Source of the DNA: an uncultured Bacteroidia bacterium
GTDB taxonomy: Bacteria > Bacteroidota > Bacteroidia > Bacteroidales > UBA932
NCBI GenBank assembly: GCA_902795735.1
Contig: CADBMD010000176.1
Span: 1-33,901, forward strand
Direction: 5' to 3'
DNA: 33,901 nucleotides
Shown here: positions 6,249 to 15,051 of the stretch, one piece after another
How positions within the stretch are numbered: position 1 is the stretch's first letter
Layout: every line of letters begins with the position of its first letter
Made by a program: the position numbers and the translations under genes
Notes under the pieces: model-generated
What the model saw: only the letters and a program-made list of their open reading frames with translations
Told to the model about the DNA's origin: nothing
Database searches by the model: none

Positions 6249-7892
6249 CTATTTGTACAGGAACCTCTTGATAGACATCTTCGGAGTCTTCTCGAATGGA
6301 TTCTCCTGAATCTCCACCCGCGTCAGCTGGCTGTAAGAAGGTAGCTTTTTGTTGGAATTGACACGGATCCTTTCAGGGAGATCGGAGACAGTCTCGGCAT
6401 CAAGCCCATCCCGCTTGATCGCATCCTGGTCCAGATAAACCAGCGCCACCAGTTTGGAAGACCTGTCGACAACCACGGATTCCCCGACATACGGCTGGTC
6501 ATTGATGATGGCCTCCACTTCCTCAGGATAGATGTTCTGTCCATTGGCAGAAAGGATCATCGACTTGCTGCGGCCCTTTATGAATATATTTCCATCCTTA
6601 TCCATTATTCCCAGGTCCCCGGTCTTGAGATAGCCATCATCCGTAAAGGCATTGGCCGAGGCCTCGGGATTCTTGTAGTAGCCGATGCAGATGTTATCGC
6701 CCTTGGCCTGGATTTCTCCGGCGATGTGCTCCGGATCCTCGGAATCGATTCTCACATGAGCGCAAGTCACGGGTTTGCCGCAGGAACCGGCAACGTAGTC
6801 CTTGTAGCCGACATAAGCCAGCAAGGGAGTAGCCTCCGTCATGCCATAGCCGACCATGTAGGGCAGCTTGATTCTCTTGAACCACTTTTCAACTTCCGGA
6901 CTGACAGGCGCACCGCCGAGGATAAATTCCTGGACCTCGCCCCCGAAAGCATCTATCATCTTGTCGTGGATCTTCTTGAATATTATGTTCTTGATCCCGG
7001 GCACGCTGCAGAGGAACTTCACAGGCTGCTTGTCCACTATAGGCTTGACTTTGGACTTGAAAATCTTCTCCATGACAAGCGGCACAGTGATGAGCTGGTA
7101 AGGCTTCACCTGCTGGAAAGCTTTCATCAAGGTGGTAGGAGTGGGAGTCTTGCCCAGCCAGTAGATGGCCGTCCCATAACACAATGGATAGATGAATTCT
7201 GTCACGAGACCGTACATATGAGCCATCGGCAGCATGGAAATCATCCTCTGATGCTCATTCGTAGGCCTGTTCACCTGGCTGAATTCGATTGTCGCACAGA
7301 AATTCCTGTACGTCAGCATGACGCCCTTGGGATTGCCGGTCGAGCCCGATGTATAGTTGATCACAGCCAAGTCGTCCCAGTTGTCGGTAGGATACTTGAC
7401 GTCACCCGGCCCGAAACCAGCTGGGTACTTCTCGGCGAAAAGGTTGTCGATGTTCTCCCAAACAGCCTTGACCTCAGGTTCCTTGCAATACAACACCTTA
7501 AGGTTGTCCACATCCATGACGAAACGGACTTCGGGGATTTTCCCAAGATCCAGTTTTGCGAACTTGTCAGCATTGGTCATCAGGGCGACACTGTCGGAAT
7601 GCCCAAGCAGGAACTCCACGTTTTCGGGAGTGAAATCCGCCAGGATAGGTACCACGACAGCCTCGTAGGTGTTGATGGCAAGATAAGACATCCCCCATCG
7701 GGCACTGTTGCGTGCCCAAAGGGCCACATGTTCTCCTTTGGCAACTCCTATGGTTTCGAAAAACAGATGGAATTTCCTGATAAGGGTCGCCATCTGTGCA
7801 TAGGTGAAAGATTCTCCGTCTATCGTGTTAAGGGCGGACTTGTCCCAGAATTTAGCCGTAGCTTTCTGAAGTAGAGATAAATAATGATCCAT
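6249..7892 (-). CDS. Long-chain fatty acid-CoA ligase (AMP-binding enzyme)
   Basis: This 547-residue ANL-superfamily enzyme should activate a fatty acid with ATP to an acyl-adenylate and transfer it to coenzyme A. The phosphate-binding loop YTSGSTGNPKG is near residue 180. The A5 motif reads YGMTEATPLLA, the A8 hinge motif is GYLKTGDLGIMDKDGNIFIKGR-like (near 425), and the A10 region KTPKMSIKRFLYK at the C-terminus supplies the catalytic lysine. No signal peptide is visible, so it should work at the inner face of the membrane. Substrate chain length cannot be read from sequence; a FadD/FAA1-like long-chain enzyme is the best fit. It is a single-gene unit with a consensus promoter almost touching the ATG and a strong terminator after the stop, and it is divergent from the HAD phosphatase gene. 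Confidence 0.9.
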   Translation of the reverse strand: MDHYLSLLQKATAKFWDKSALNTIDGESFTYAQMATLIRKFHLFFETIGVAKGEHVALWARNSARWGMSYLAINTYEAVVVPILADFTPENVEFLLGHSDSVALMTNADKFAKLDLGKIPEVRFVMDVDNLKVLYCKEPEVKAVWENIDNLFAEKYPAGFGPGDVKYPTDNWDDLAVINYTSGSTGNPKGVMLTYRNFCATIEFSQVNRPTNEHQRMISMLPMAHMYGLVTEFIYPLCYGTAIYWLGKTPTPTTLMKAFQQVKPYQLITVPLVMEKIFKSKVKPIVDKQPVKFLCSVPGIKNIIFKKIHDKMIDAFGGEVQEFILGGAPVSPEVEKWFKRIKLPYMVGYGMTEATPLLAYVGYKDYVAGSCGKPVTCAHVRIDSEDPEHIAGEIQAKGDNICIGYYKNPEASANAFTDDGYLKTGDLGIMDKDGNIFIKGRSKSMILSANGQNIYPEEVEAIINDQPYVGESVVVDRSSKLVALVYLDQDAIKRDGLDAETVSDLPERIRVNSNKKLPSYSQLTRVEIQENPFEKTPKMSIKRFLYK

Positions 7893-7896
7893 ATCA

Positions 7897-7927
7897 CAAA
7901 AATAGTCATCCGAAATGAATTTTCAAA
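7897..7927 (-). promoter_or_regulatory. Consensus promoter abutting the acyl-CoA synthetase start codon
   Basis: On the minus strand TTTG (7927-7924), 19 bases, then TATTTTTG (7904-7897) matches the Bacteroidetes consensus exactly. Only four bases separate the -7 element from the ATG at 7892, so the transcript should be leaderless or nearly so, unless the true start codon is downstream. Confidence 0.72.
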
Positions 7928-7940
7928 TCCGAGAATATGC

Positions 7941-7948
7941 TATCTTTG
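7941..7948 (+). promoter_or_regulatory. -7 element for the HAD phosphatase operon
   Basis: TATCTTTG on the plus strand matches TAnnTTTG. The expected -33 TTG is not clear at the right spacing. It implies a leader of about 55-60 bases to the ATG at 8011. Its -33 zone falls on the same bases as the divergent acyl-CoA synthetase promoter. Confidence 0.5.
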
Positions 7949-8010
7949 TCACTGAAGCCGGATAATTTGTAAAATCGCTTCATTTGTGGTGAATTAATTC
8001 TTTCAGAGCC

Positions 8011-8841
8011 ATGAAAAGGAAACCTATTGTAGCACTGATCTACGATTTCGACGGAACGCTCTCCCCCGGAAACATGCAGGAATTCGGATTCATACAGGCA
8101 GTCGGAAAGACCCCTAAGGAATTCTGGACCATGAGCGACGGACTTGCTGCCGGACAGGACGCGAGCAATGTGCTGTCGTACATGAAGATGATGTTCGATG
8201 AAGCCAGGCAGAACGACATCACCCTCCGGCGGAGCGATTTCCGGAAGTTCGGCAAGGACATAGAACTTTTCGATGGAGTAAAGGAATGGTTCTCCCTGAT
8301 CAATGAATATGGGAAGGCGCACGGAGTGCGGATAGAGCACTACATCAACTCTTCCGGCTTGAAGGAAATAATCGAAGGCTCCCCCATTGCCTCTGAGTTC
8401 AAGCACATATTCGCATGCAGTTATATCTACAATGAAGCAGGAGAGGCCGTCTGGCCTGGCATCGCAGTCGACTACACCGCAAAGACACAGTTCATCTTCA
8501 AGATCAACAAGGGAATATTCAGCGCCCATGACAACAAGAAGGTAAACGAGAGCGTTGCCGAAGACAAGAAGAGGATCCCCTATCCTCAAATGATCTATTT
8601 CGGTGACGGTGAGACAGACATTCCCTGCATGAAGATCGTGACCATGTTCGGAGGCCACTCGATTGCCGTCTACAATCCAACGAATGCCAAGAAAAAAGCC
8701 TTTGCCGAGAAACTGAAACGTCAGGGCAGGGTCAGCTTCACCGCTCCGGCCGACTACCGCTCCGACAGCCGCACCTTCAAGGTCGTCTGCGCCATCATCG
8801 ACAAGATAAAGGCCGACCATGAACTGAAACAACTTGAATAA
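8011..8841 (+). CDS. HAD-superfamily phosphatase (phosphoserine phosphatase-like)
   Basis: This 276-residue protein carries the four haloacid dehalogenase motifs in order. Motif I is DFDGTLSP, with D12 as nucleophile and D14 as acid/base. Motif II is NSSG near residue 113. The motif III lysine lies in the region after YTAKTQ, and motif IV is GDGETDIPCM near 203. The cap insertion after motif I (an alpha-helical C1 cap) and the GDGxTD motif resemble phosphoserine phosphatase-type members, but the natural substrate cannot be called. It lacks a signal peptide and should be cytoplasmic. It begins a plus-strand run with the BNR-repeat gene (about 20 bases downstream) and uvrB, possibly one transcript, although the functions look unrelated. 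Confidence 0.85.
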   Translation: MKRKPIVALIYDFDGTLSPGNMQEFGFIQAVGKTPKEFWTMSDGLAAGQDASNVLSYMKMMFDEARQNDITLRRSDFRKFGKDIELFDGVKEWFSLINEYGKAHGVRIEHYINSSGLKEIIEGSPIASEFKHIFACSYIYNEAGEAVWPGIAVDYTAKTQFIFKINKGIFSAHDNKKVNESVAEDKKRIPYPQMIYFGDGETDIPCMKIVTMFGGHSIAVYNPTNAKKKAFAEKLKRQGRVSFTAPADYRSDSRTFKVVCAIIDKIKADHELKQLE

Positions 8842-8861
8842 ACCAGCAAATGGAAACAGCC

Positions 8862-9923
8862 ATGAAAAGAATAATCGTCATCTTCACTCTCACTCTCTTT
8901 GCTTTCATGTTCTCCGAGACCGCAGGACATGCACAGGAAGGCTCTTTCAAATATTCAGTCCAGAAAATCTGGGACAAAGGGACCCATGCTGCATTCACTG
9001 ACCTGGTAAGATTCAACGGCAAGTATTACATCACCTTCCGCGAAGGCTTCAGCCACGTGTTCGATGAGAACGGCAATGCCGAGGGCCACATCATGATCCT
9101 TGAATCAAAGAACGGGAAATCCTGGAAGCCCGTCCTGGACGCAGGACTGGAAGGGATCGACTGCAGGGATCCGAAACTGAGCGTGACCGGAGACGGCCGG
9201 CTTATGGTTCTTTTCGGCGGTTCGACCTACAGGAACAAGGAACTTGTCAATCAGCATGGCTACGTCATGTTTTCCAAGGACGGGAAGTCTTTTTCCAAGC
9301 CGGAGCCGATCGTCTTGAGCCCCGACCCGTCAAATAAGACCAACTGGCTCTGGAGGGTCACCTGGAACGGTGATACCGGCTATGGCGTAAGCTATGGATC
9401 TGGAGAGAGAGGAAGAGACCTGGTTCTGTACAGCACGAAGGATGGAGTCAGCTATCACAAAGTCAAATCCTTGGATTGCAAGGGCTTTGCGAATGAGACC
9501 ACGCTCCGTTTCCTTCCTGACGGGAGGATGCTCATGATGATCCGCCATGACGATTCAGGGAACGATGACAACCGAGGAGAATGGGGCGTAGCAAAGGCAC
9601 CATACACCGATTGGGATGTGAAACGCATGGGACTCAAGATAGGCGGACAGGATTTCACTGTGCTTGAAGACGGAACCATCCTGGTCGGGACAAGGTCATA
9701 CGCAATCGGCAACCATTGCAAGACGGTGATCCTGCGCGGAGATGCAAATGGAGATTTCCAGGAGGTCTTCACCCTGCCGTCAGACGGTGACACCAGTTAC
9801 CCAGGCCTGCTTGTCGTAGGGAAGGAACTGTGGGTCAGCTATTATTCTACGGCCGGTAAGCCCGGCAAGGCTGCGATCTTCCTGGCAAGGATTCCGTTGG
9901 ATGCACTTGTTCCCAGCCGTTAA
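8862..9923 (+). CDS. Secreted sialidase-like (BNR/Asp-box) beta-propeller protein
   Basis: This exported protein has about 353 residues. From the ATG at 8862 it starts MKRIIVIFTLTLFAFMF and has a clean signal peptide ending near GHAQ. An in-frame ATG four codons earlier (8850) would add META in front; I prefer 8862 for the shorter basic n-region. Degenerate Asp-box repeats characteristic of BNR propellers recur: SKNGKSWK, SKDGKSFS and STKDGVSYH, with VLEDGTILVGTR on a later blade. RDPK near residue 100 and TFREG near 55 could be active-site residues, but the classical FRIP arginine motif of sialidases is absent, so glycosidase activity on sialic acid is unproven. It could equally be a polysaccharide-binding propeller. 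Seventeen bases separate it from uvrB. Confidence 0.75.
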   Translation: MKRIIVIFTLTLFAFMFSETAGHAQEGSFKYSVQKIWDKGTHAAFTDLVRFNGKYYITFREGFSHVFDENGNAEGHIMILESKNGKSWKPVLDAGLEGIDCRDPKLSVTGDGRLMVLFGGSTYRNKELVNQHGYVMFSKDGKSFSKPEPIVLSPDPSNKTNWLWRVTWNGDTGYGVSYGSGERGRDLVLYSTKDGVSYHKVKSLDCKGFANETTLRFLPDGRMLMMIRHDDSGNDDNRGEWGVAKAPYTDWDVKRMGLKIGGQDFTVLEDGTILVGTRSYAIGNHCKTVILRGDANGDFQEVFTLPSDGDTSYPGLLVVGKELWVSYYSTAGKPGKAAIFLARIPLDALVPSR

Positions 9924-9940
9924 GATCAGGGACCTAAGAA

Positions 9941-12145
9941 ATGAAATTCCGAATAGAATCACCTTACAAGCCATCCGGCGACCAGCCGGAGGCGATAGAC
10001 GGACTTTGCAATGCTTTGGAGCAGGGAGTAGGAGATGTCACGCTCCTTGGAGTGACAGGTTCCGGAAAGACATTCACCATGGCCAACGTCATAGAACGCC
10101 TGCAGCGTCCTGCATTGGTCCTGAGCCATAACAAGACCCTGGCAGCACAACTCTATGGCGAATTCAAGAGTTTTTTTCCTTCAAATGCCGTGGAGTATTT
10201 CGTATCCTACTACGATTACTACCAGCCAGAAGCCTATCTTCCCACTACCGACACCTACATCGAGAAAGACCTGAGCATCAATGATCAGATTGACAAACTC
10301 CGCCTGAGCGCCGCTTCTGCCCTAATGTCCGGACGGAGGGATGTGATAGTGGTTTCCAGCGTGTCGTGCCTTTACGGCATAGGCAATCCGGAAGACTTCC
10401 ACGCCCAGTCGGTAACCGTAAAGAAAGGAGAGACCAGATCCTTGACCCGCCTTCTGTACCATCTTGTCGATGCAAATTACAGCAGGACAGAGATCGATTT
10501 CAAAAGAGGGACATTCAGGGTACGTGGAGACACCGTGGACGTGTTCCTGGGCGGTTCGGACGAAGCCGTCAGGATAGAATTCTTCGGGGATGAGGTGGAT
10601 AGCCTGTCCCTGATAGATCCTGTGACAGGTGCAAGGATTGAAGACCTGGATGAAGTCCCTATCTTTCCTGCCACCAACTTCGTAACCACAAGGGAAAGAA
10701 GCATCAAGGCCGTCAGCATGATACAGGATGACCTGAAGGCCCAGATAGACTATTTCAACGAGATCGGCAAGGGACTGGAAGCCAAACGGCTCCAGCAAAG
10801 GGTCGAGAATGACCTGGAAATGATAAAGGAGATGGGTTACTGCCCCGGGATCGAGAATTATTCACGATACCTGGACGGCCGTAAGCCCGGGCAGAGGCCA
10901 TTCTGCCTGATTGACTATTTCCCGAACGATTTCATAACGTTCATCGATGAAAGCCATGTCACCATCCCGCAGATCAGGGCGATGTACGGAGGGGACCACT
11001 CTAGGAAATCCGTCCTTGTAGAGTATGGATTCCGCCTTCCGGCCGCAGCAGACAACAGGCCTTTGAAATTCGATGAATTCAACGCCATCACAGGGCAGAA
11101 GGTCTATGTGAGCGCGACGCCTGCCGACTACGAACTGGAACGGTCTGAAGGGCTTGTAGTAGAGCAGCTGGTCAGGCCTACGGGCCTGCTGGACCCGCCG
11201 ATCGAAGTCCGTCCTACCAAGAACCAGGTGGACGATCTGGTGGAAGAAATCCGTAAGAGAGCCGAGAATGACGAAAGGGTTCTGGTCACGACCCTCACCA
11301 AGAGGATGGCCGAAGAACTGACCGACTACCTCGACAGGATCGGTGTCAGGGTCAGGTACATTCACTCTGACGTGGACACTTCCGAAAGAGTGGAGATCAT
11401 CGAGGATTTCAAGAACGGCCTCTTCGATGTCCTTGTAGGAGTCAACCTCCTCAGGGAAGGCCTGGATATTCCGACCGTTTCCCTCGTAGCGATCCTTGAT
11501 GCTGACAAGGAAGGGTTCCTCAGGTCTGGAAGGGCCTTGACCCAGACGGCCGGCCGCGCTGCCAGGAATGTCAACGGACTGGTGATAATGTACGCAGACA
11601 CCGTTACTGATTCCATGGAACAGACCATCAGGGAGACCAACCGGAGAAGGACGAAACAGATCGAATACAACAAGATCCATGGGATTACACCGAAACAGGT
11701 GGAGGTGAAACGGAACATCCTTGCTTCAGAGTTGTACGGTCCTTCGGCAGGCTCAGGCCCTTCGGCAGGTCCTGGTACCGGAGGGAACCCGTGGATAAAG
11801 AACGGGCCGAGCGGAAGAGTCAGCGCAAAGGATTCGGTGTCAGAACCCACCTATATTCCCAACCCCAGCGAACTGGGCAGGGGCGAAGTCTCAGTAGGAC
11901 TGGGACATGACTCCAAACGTGACGGGAACACCGCTTACTCCGAAGGCTTCGTGAAGGCAGACCTTGCCGCAGTCCTACAGGATCCCGTGATCAGGGCAAT
12001 GAGCCGGGAACAAATCGAAAAGACCATCGCAGAAGACAAGAGAAGGATGGAACACTCTGCGGCAGAACTGGACTTCAGCCAGGCGGCCAAGTACAGGGAC
12101 GAGATGTGGGCTCTTCAGGAATACCTCAAAGTCTGGAAGGGCTGA
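9941..12145 (+). CDS. uvrB: Excinuclease ABC subunit B
   Basis: UvrB is the damage-verifying helicase-like subunit of nucleotide excision repair; it receives DNA from UvrA and recruits UvrC. Visible are the Walker A loop GVTGSGKT (37-44), the damage-probing hairpin [12 protein letters not shown], the Walker B-like DESHVT, the helicase motif QTAGRAARN, and the C-terminal UVR domain that contacts UvrC ([20 protein letters not shown]). The protein is 734 residues, about 60 longer than usual. The excess lies between the helicase core and the UVR domain (about 600-675) and begins with [12 protein letters not shown], encoded by a tandem DNA repeat (11740-11775). The frame remains open, so the enzyme is probably functional with an extended linker. 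Its last 20 bases overlap the end of the convergent wzi-like gene. Confidence 0.97.
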   Translation: MKFRIESPYKPSGDQPEAIDGLCNALEQGVGDVTLLGVTGSGKTFTMANVIERLQRPALVLSHNKTLAAQLYGEFKSFFPSNAVEYFVSYYDYYQPEAYLPTTDTYIEKDLSINDQIDKLRLSAASALMSGRRDVIVVSSVSCLYGIGNPEDFHAQSVTVKKGETRSLTRLLYHLVDANYSRTEIDFKRGTFRVRGDTVDVFLGGSDEAVRIEFFGDEVDSLSLIDPVTGARIEDLDEVPIFPATNFVTTRERSIKAVSMIQDDLKAQIDYFNEIGKGLEAKRLQQRVENDLEMIKEMGYCPGIENYSRYLDGRKPGQRPFCLIDYFPNDFITFIDESHVTIPQIRAMYGGDHSRKSVLVEYGFRLPAAADNRPLKFDEFNAITGQKVYVSATPADYELERSEGLVVEQLVRPTGLLDPPIEVRPTKNQVDDLVEEIRKRAENDERVLVTTLTKRMAEELTDYLDRIGVRVRYIHSDVDTSERVEIIEDFKNGLFDVLVGVNLLREGLDIPTVSLVAILDADKEGFLRSGRALTQTAGRAARNVNGLVIMYADTVTDSMEQTIRETNRRRTKQIEYNKIHGITPKQVEVKRNILASELYGPSAGSGPSAGPGTGGNPWIKNGPSGRVSAKDSVSEPTYIPNPSELGRGEVSVGLGHDSKRDGNTAYSEGFVKADLAAVLQDPVIRAMSREQIEKTIAEDKRRMEHSAAELDFSQAAKYRDEMWALQEYLKVWKG
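11740..11775 (+). repeat. Two 18-base tandem repeats inserted in frame within uvrB
   Basis: Units 11740-11757 and 11758-11775 share the core CCTTCGGCAGG followed by CTCAGG or TCCTGG. Each encodes six residues of the glycine-proline-serine-alanine linker. The core resembles a family of short dispersed C/G-rich repeats that I recall from many bacterial genomes (CCTTCGACAGGCTCAGG-like). That resemblance is from memory and not checked. Confidence 0.7.
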
Positions 12146-13574
12146 GGCTCCATCGAAGGCCGACCGTAGCCCCGAAAGCATCTCTCAGGACCTTCCCTTT
12201 GTCTGCATAAAGTCCATAGACAAGCGACAGGTTCCCCATCGGGACCTCTCCCATGAACGCCCCGCTGAACTGTCCGACGGAGGTTTCATCGACGGTACCC
12301 GGATCCTTCCCCCACTGAGACTCCCCTTCATACGGATTGGCGTAAAGCCCATGGTTACGGCTTGAGGTCAGCATCAACTTGTACGGAGCTTTCCTGAACA
12401 GTTTCCCTGAAATCCCGAGATGGACAGCCTTGAGGCGGTTGTTCTCGACCCCGAGGACAGTCCCACGCGGATCCCAGGCTCCCAGCCTGGTCCCGGCCGG
12501 GAAGAACAACGGAAAACCAATGGTACGTCCTTGATACGTCCATCCGGACTTGTATTCGCTGTTGTTGAAATAATTGTCTCCGCCCCCGACGATCTTGCGC
12601 CCGCCGTCCGGAAGGGGCCGGTCGTGCCTTGTCCCTGACTGCCACATCGTGGTGGCATATTCAAAGAGGACATCCGAGATGAAAGCGTCCTTGTCCGCAA
12701 AACTCAAGTGGAGGGTGTTCACGCCATCCGGGAAGTTCTGGAATCCCATGCCAGAACCATCGTCATAGGGGATGTCATGCTGGAAGGCCAGGGACAATCC
12801 CTCCCCCTTCCATCTCAAGCCGAAAATCTCCGCTCCCCTCTGGTCGCCAAGCACATTGGCTTGATCGCTGGCAGTACTGCCGCTTCCCCCGCTGGAGCCG
12901 GTCACGACGCGGATGTAATTGCCCAAACCGGACGGACGCTTGCCATTGACCGGATGGGTTCCTCCCCAAAGTGCATAATGGTCCAGGGAACCGTAGAAGA
13001 AAAGCCTTTCCGTGATCCGGAAATCTATCCCCAACTTGGTATGGTGGACAAGTGCGCCCTTGACGAAACGGTCGTCCAATGTACGGTAGTCTCCATAGGA
13101 ACCACGGAGGACAAGCCTGCCACCGGTATAAGGGACCTTGAGAGGTTCTAGGTTCAATGAATATCCCGGGATGCTCCTTGAATTTCCGCTCCAGATGAGA
13201 TGGCCGGCAGTGGATGAAAGCGACCCAAGGGACGGTGCACAAGAGAGGAATCCTTGCTCATTGTGCTTCATTCCAAGGTCAAGGGAGAAGACTTTCCACT
13301 TGAGACTTCCGAAGAGCTCGTCAACCATAAGACGGCTGCGGACTCCGCTGCCTTGAAGGTCTGCAGGCGGTGTTTCCAAGGCTGCAGCCATAGAAGCGCC
13401 CCAACGCCACTGGACAGTCTTCGATCCGTCATATTCCGTAGAAGCCCCTGCCCAGACTAAGCCTCCATTCCACTCCGGCATGACGCCGAACCGATTGGCA
13501 GTGGCCCAGAATGGCATATTCCCTGATGAGGACATAGCCCCCATAAGGAGTAATGTAATGATGAAATCATTCAT
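12126..13574 (-). CDS. Wzi-like capsule-assembly outer-membrane beta-barrel protein
   Basis: The 482-residue protein looks like the Bacteroidetes branch of the Wzi family, outer-membrane barrels linked to holding or assembling surface polysaccharide. The N-terminus after the signal peptide, [19 protein letters not shown], is typical. The rest alternates amphipathic strands ending in aromatic residues, and the chain closes with a barrel-type strand ([13 protein letters not shown]). The signal peptide from the ATG at 13574 ([18 protein letters not shown]) is hydrophobic but has no basic residue. In-frame codons just upstream would supply two arginines, though no start codon is evident there. 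The gene follows the WecA-type gene by two bases, so an operon and a shared role in envelope polysaccharide are likely. Its 3' end overlaps uvrB by 20 bases, tail to tail. Confidence 0.78.
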   Translation of the reverse strand: MNDFIITLLLMGAMSSSGNMPFWATANRFGVMPEWNGGLVWAGASTEYDGSKTVQWRWGASMAAALETPPADLQGSGVRSRLMVDELFGSLKWKVFSLDLGMKHNEQGFLSCAPSLGSLSSTAGHLIWSGNSRSIPGYSLNLEPLKVPYTGGRLVLRGSYGDYRTLDDRFVKGALVHHTKLGIDFRITERLFFYGSLDHYALWGGTHPVNGKRPSGLGNYIRVVTGSSGGSGSTASDQANVLGDQRGAEIFGLRWKGEGLSLAFQHDIPYDDGSGMGFQNFPDGVNTLHLSFADKDAFISDVLFEYATTMWQSGTRHDRPLPDGGRKIVGGGDNYFNNSEYKSGWTYQGRTIGFPLFFPAGTRLGAWDPRGTVLGVENNRLKAVHLGISGKLFRKAPYKLMLTSSRNHGLYANPYEGESQWGKDPGTVDETSVGQFSGAFMGEVPMGNLSLVYGLYADKGKVLRDAFGATVGLRWSLSPSRL

Positions 13575-13576
13575 GA

Positions 13577-14995
13577 TTATTCTTCGATCAAGGTAATGAT
13601 GTCGGGTGACCCGTCCTCAAGGGCCCTGACCACTCTGATGGCACCGGACTCCACTCCTTCACGCACGATGGCATCTACCTGTTCCGAATCCACGCCGCTG
13701 CGTTTCTTGATGTCGCTGACAAAGACTTCAGCCTTTCCCTTGAGAAAATCGGCCAGCTGACGGCGTCCCGGAAGCTCATCCCCATCAAAACTGTCCTGCT
13801 CATCGGCAAGGGGAGCGTCCATTATACCTTCAAGCCTTAGCCAGGTCTCGGTGTGCCCGAAATGGCTCTTGACTCCGAACTTTGTCAGCCTGTGCATGAA
13901 TGAAGTGTGCTTCTTCTCATGGATCCTCAAGAAGAAAAAGAGTCCCCAGACCAACAGCACCGATGTCAGGACGACTATGTAGAGCTGCACGTCTGTTCCG
14001 GCATGCAGTTTGGCGCTTAGAGCCCAGATCGCGACGATCATGAGATTGATTGAAATCTCGATGATGGTGGTTACGGAATGGCTCACTCCAGCCCTTATGA
14101 ACACATGATGCAGATGGTTCTTGTCAGGGAAGAACGGACTCTTGCCATGGAAAATCCTTAGCATCATGACCCTGATGGTGTCGAAAACAGGGACGCTGAG
14201 TATGGCCAGAGTCATGGCGATCATGCTGGAATTCTTATGAACGGCCATGAGATGTACGGAAGAGTCGCTTCTCAACGCACTGATAGTGAACCAGACCATT
14301 ATGATACCGATCATCATGGTTCCGGCGTCACCAAGGAACATCCTGCTCTTCTTGCCGAACACATTGTGGAACCAGAAAGGCAGGACGGACGCAACAAGTG
14401 AAAATGCAAGCACCGCATTGGGAATATCGTCAACCTTGAGGAACATCACCCCGAACATGATGCTGCACACTACGCAAAGTCCGCTGCAAAGCCCGTTCAC
14501 GCCATCTATCATGTTTATGGCGTTGATGATTCCGACCCCTGCGAAAAGGGTCAGCGGCACGGCATACCACCAGCTGAACTCTTCTATACCCCAAAGTCCA
14601 TGGAAACTGTCGATGCAAGCACCGCTGCCATAGATAAGGGCAAGGACCGTAAAGAATTCAATCAGGAAACGTACCTTGGGACTAAGCCCGAGGATGTCAT
14701 CCATCGCGCCTGTGTAAATCATGATCACTGAAGCACACAGGACAGGAGCCAGGTATCTCTCCGGAATCCCATTCATCAGATATGTAAGTGACGCTCCGGC
14801 CAAGATTCCTGCAATCAGGCCGAAGAAGACGGCTATTCCACCCAGGACTGGTATCGGGCGCCTCTGGAGCTTACGGGAATCGGGATTGTCAACGATATGA
14901 CTGTCTTTTGCAATCTTCAGGATCTTGAAATAGGCCCACTTCACCGCAAAGAAAGCGACGAAGGAAGCCAACACTATCTGAAAGTATTTCAACAT
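13577..14995 (-). CDS. WecA/MraY-type undecaprenyl-phosphate glycosyl-1-phosphate transferase
   Basis: This polytopic inner-membrane enzyme (472 residues) transfers a sugar-1-phosphate from a UDP-sugar to undecaprenyl phosphate, the first lipid-linked step of a surface polysaccharide. Motifs of the polyprenyl-phosphate N-acetylhexosaminyl transferase family are clear: KLQRRPIPVLGGIAVFFG, DDILGLSPKVRF, NAINMIDGVNGLCSG, FLGDAGTMMIG and PDKNHLHH (the HxxH-type sugar-nucleotide loop). About ten hydrophobic segments precede an extra cytoplasmic tail of about 110 residues from about 360 onward. The tail ends in a segment resembling a small winged helix (QLADFLKGKAEVFVSDIKKR and onward). I chose the ATG at 14995 because the longer frame would start with TTG at 15007, inside a TATCTTTG -7 element. 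It is co-transcribed with the Wzi-like gene. Confidence 0.88.
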   Translation of the reverse strand: MLKYFQIVLASFVAFFAVKWAYFKILKIAKDSHIVDNPDSRKLQRRPIPVLGGIAVFFGLIAGILAGASLTYLMNGIPERYLAPVLCASVIMIYTGAMDDILGLSPKVRFLIEFFTVLALIYGSGACIDSFHGLWGIEEFSWWYAVPLTLFAGVGIINAINMIDGVNGLCSGLCVVCSIMFGVMFLKVDDIPNAVLAFSLVASVLPFWFHNVFGKKSRMFLGDAGTMMIGIIMVWFTISALRSDSSVHLMAVHKNSSMIAMTLAILSVPVFDTIRVMMLRIFHGKSPFFPDKNHLHHVFIRAGVSHSVTTIIEISINLMIVAIWALSAKLHAGTDVQLYIVVLTSVLLVWGLFFFLRIHEKKHTSFMHRLTKFGVKSHFGHTETWLRLEGIMDAPLADEQDSFDGDELPGRRQLADFLKGKAEVFVSDIKKRSGVDSEQVDAIVREGVESGAIRVVRALEDGSPDIITLIEE

Positions 14996-15004
14996 TGCCG
15001 AAGA

Positions 15005-15012
15005 CAAAGATA
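15005..15012 (-). promoter_or_regulatory. -7 element for the WecA-type/Wzi-like operon
   Basis: The minus strand reads TATCTTTG, an exact TAnnTTTG match, nine bases before the ATG at 14995. The -33 region about 20 bases upstream is T-rich but not TTG. A very short leader is implied. Confidence 0.55.
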
Positions 15013-15051
15013 CGAATAATCTTCATCTTTGGAAAAAGATTATAAATAAGG

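Noticed and set aside
6726-7874. Long plus-strand open frame of 382 codons
   Set aside because: It is antisense to the whole acyl-CoA synthetase gene, whose motifs are intact, and its translation shows no recognisable domain.
7906-8832. Minus-strand open frame of 308 codons
   Set aside because: It mirrors the HAD phosphatase gene, which has all four motifs; the antisense frame is a by-product of codon bias.
10862-11680. Minus-strand open frame of 272 codons
   Set aside because: It is antisense to the helicase core of uvrB.
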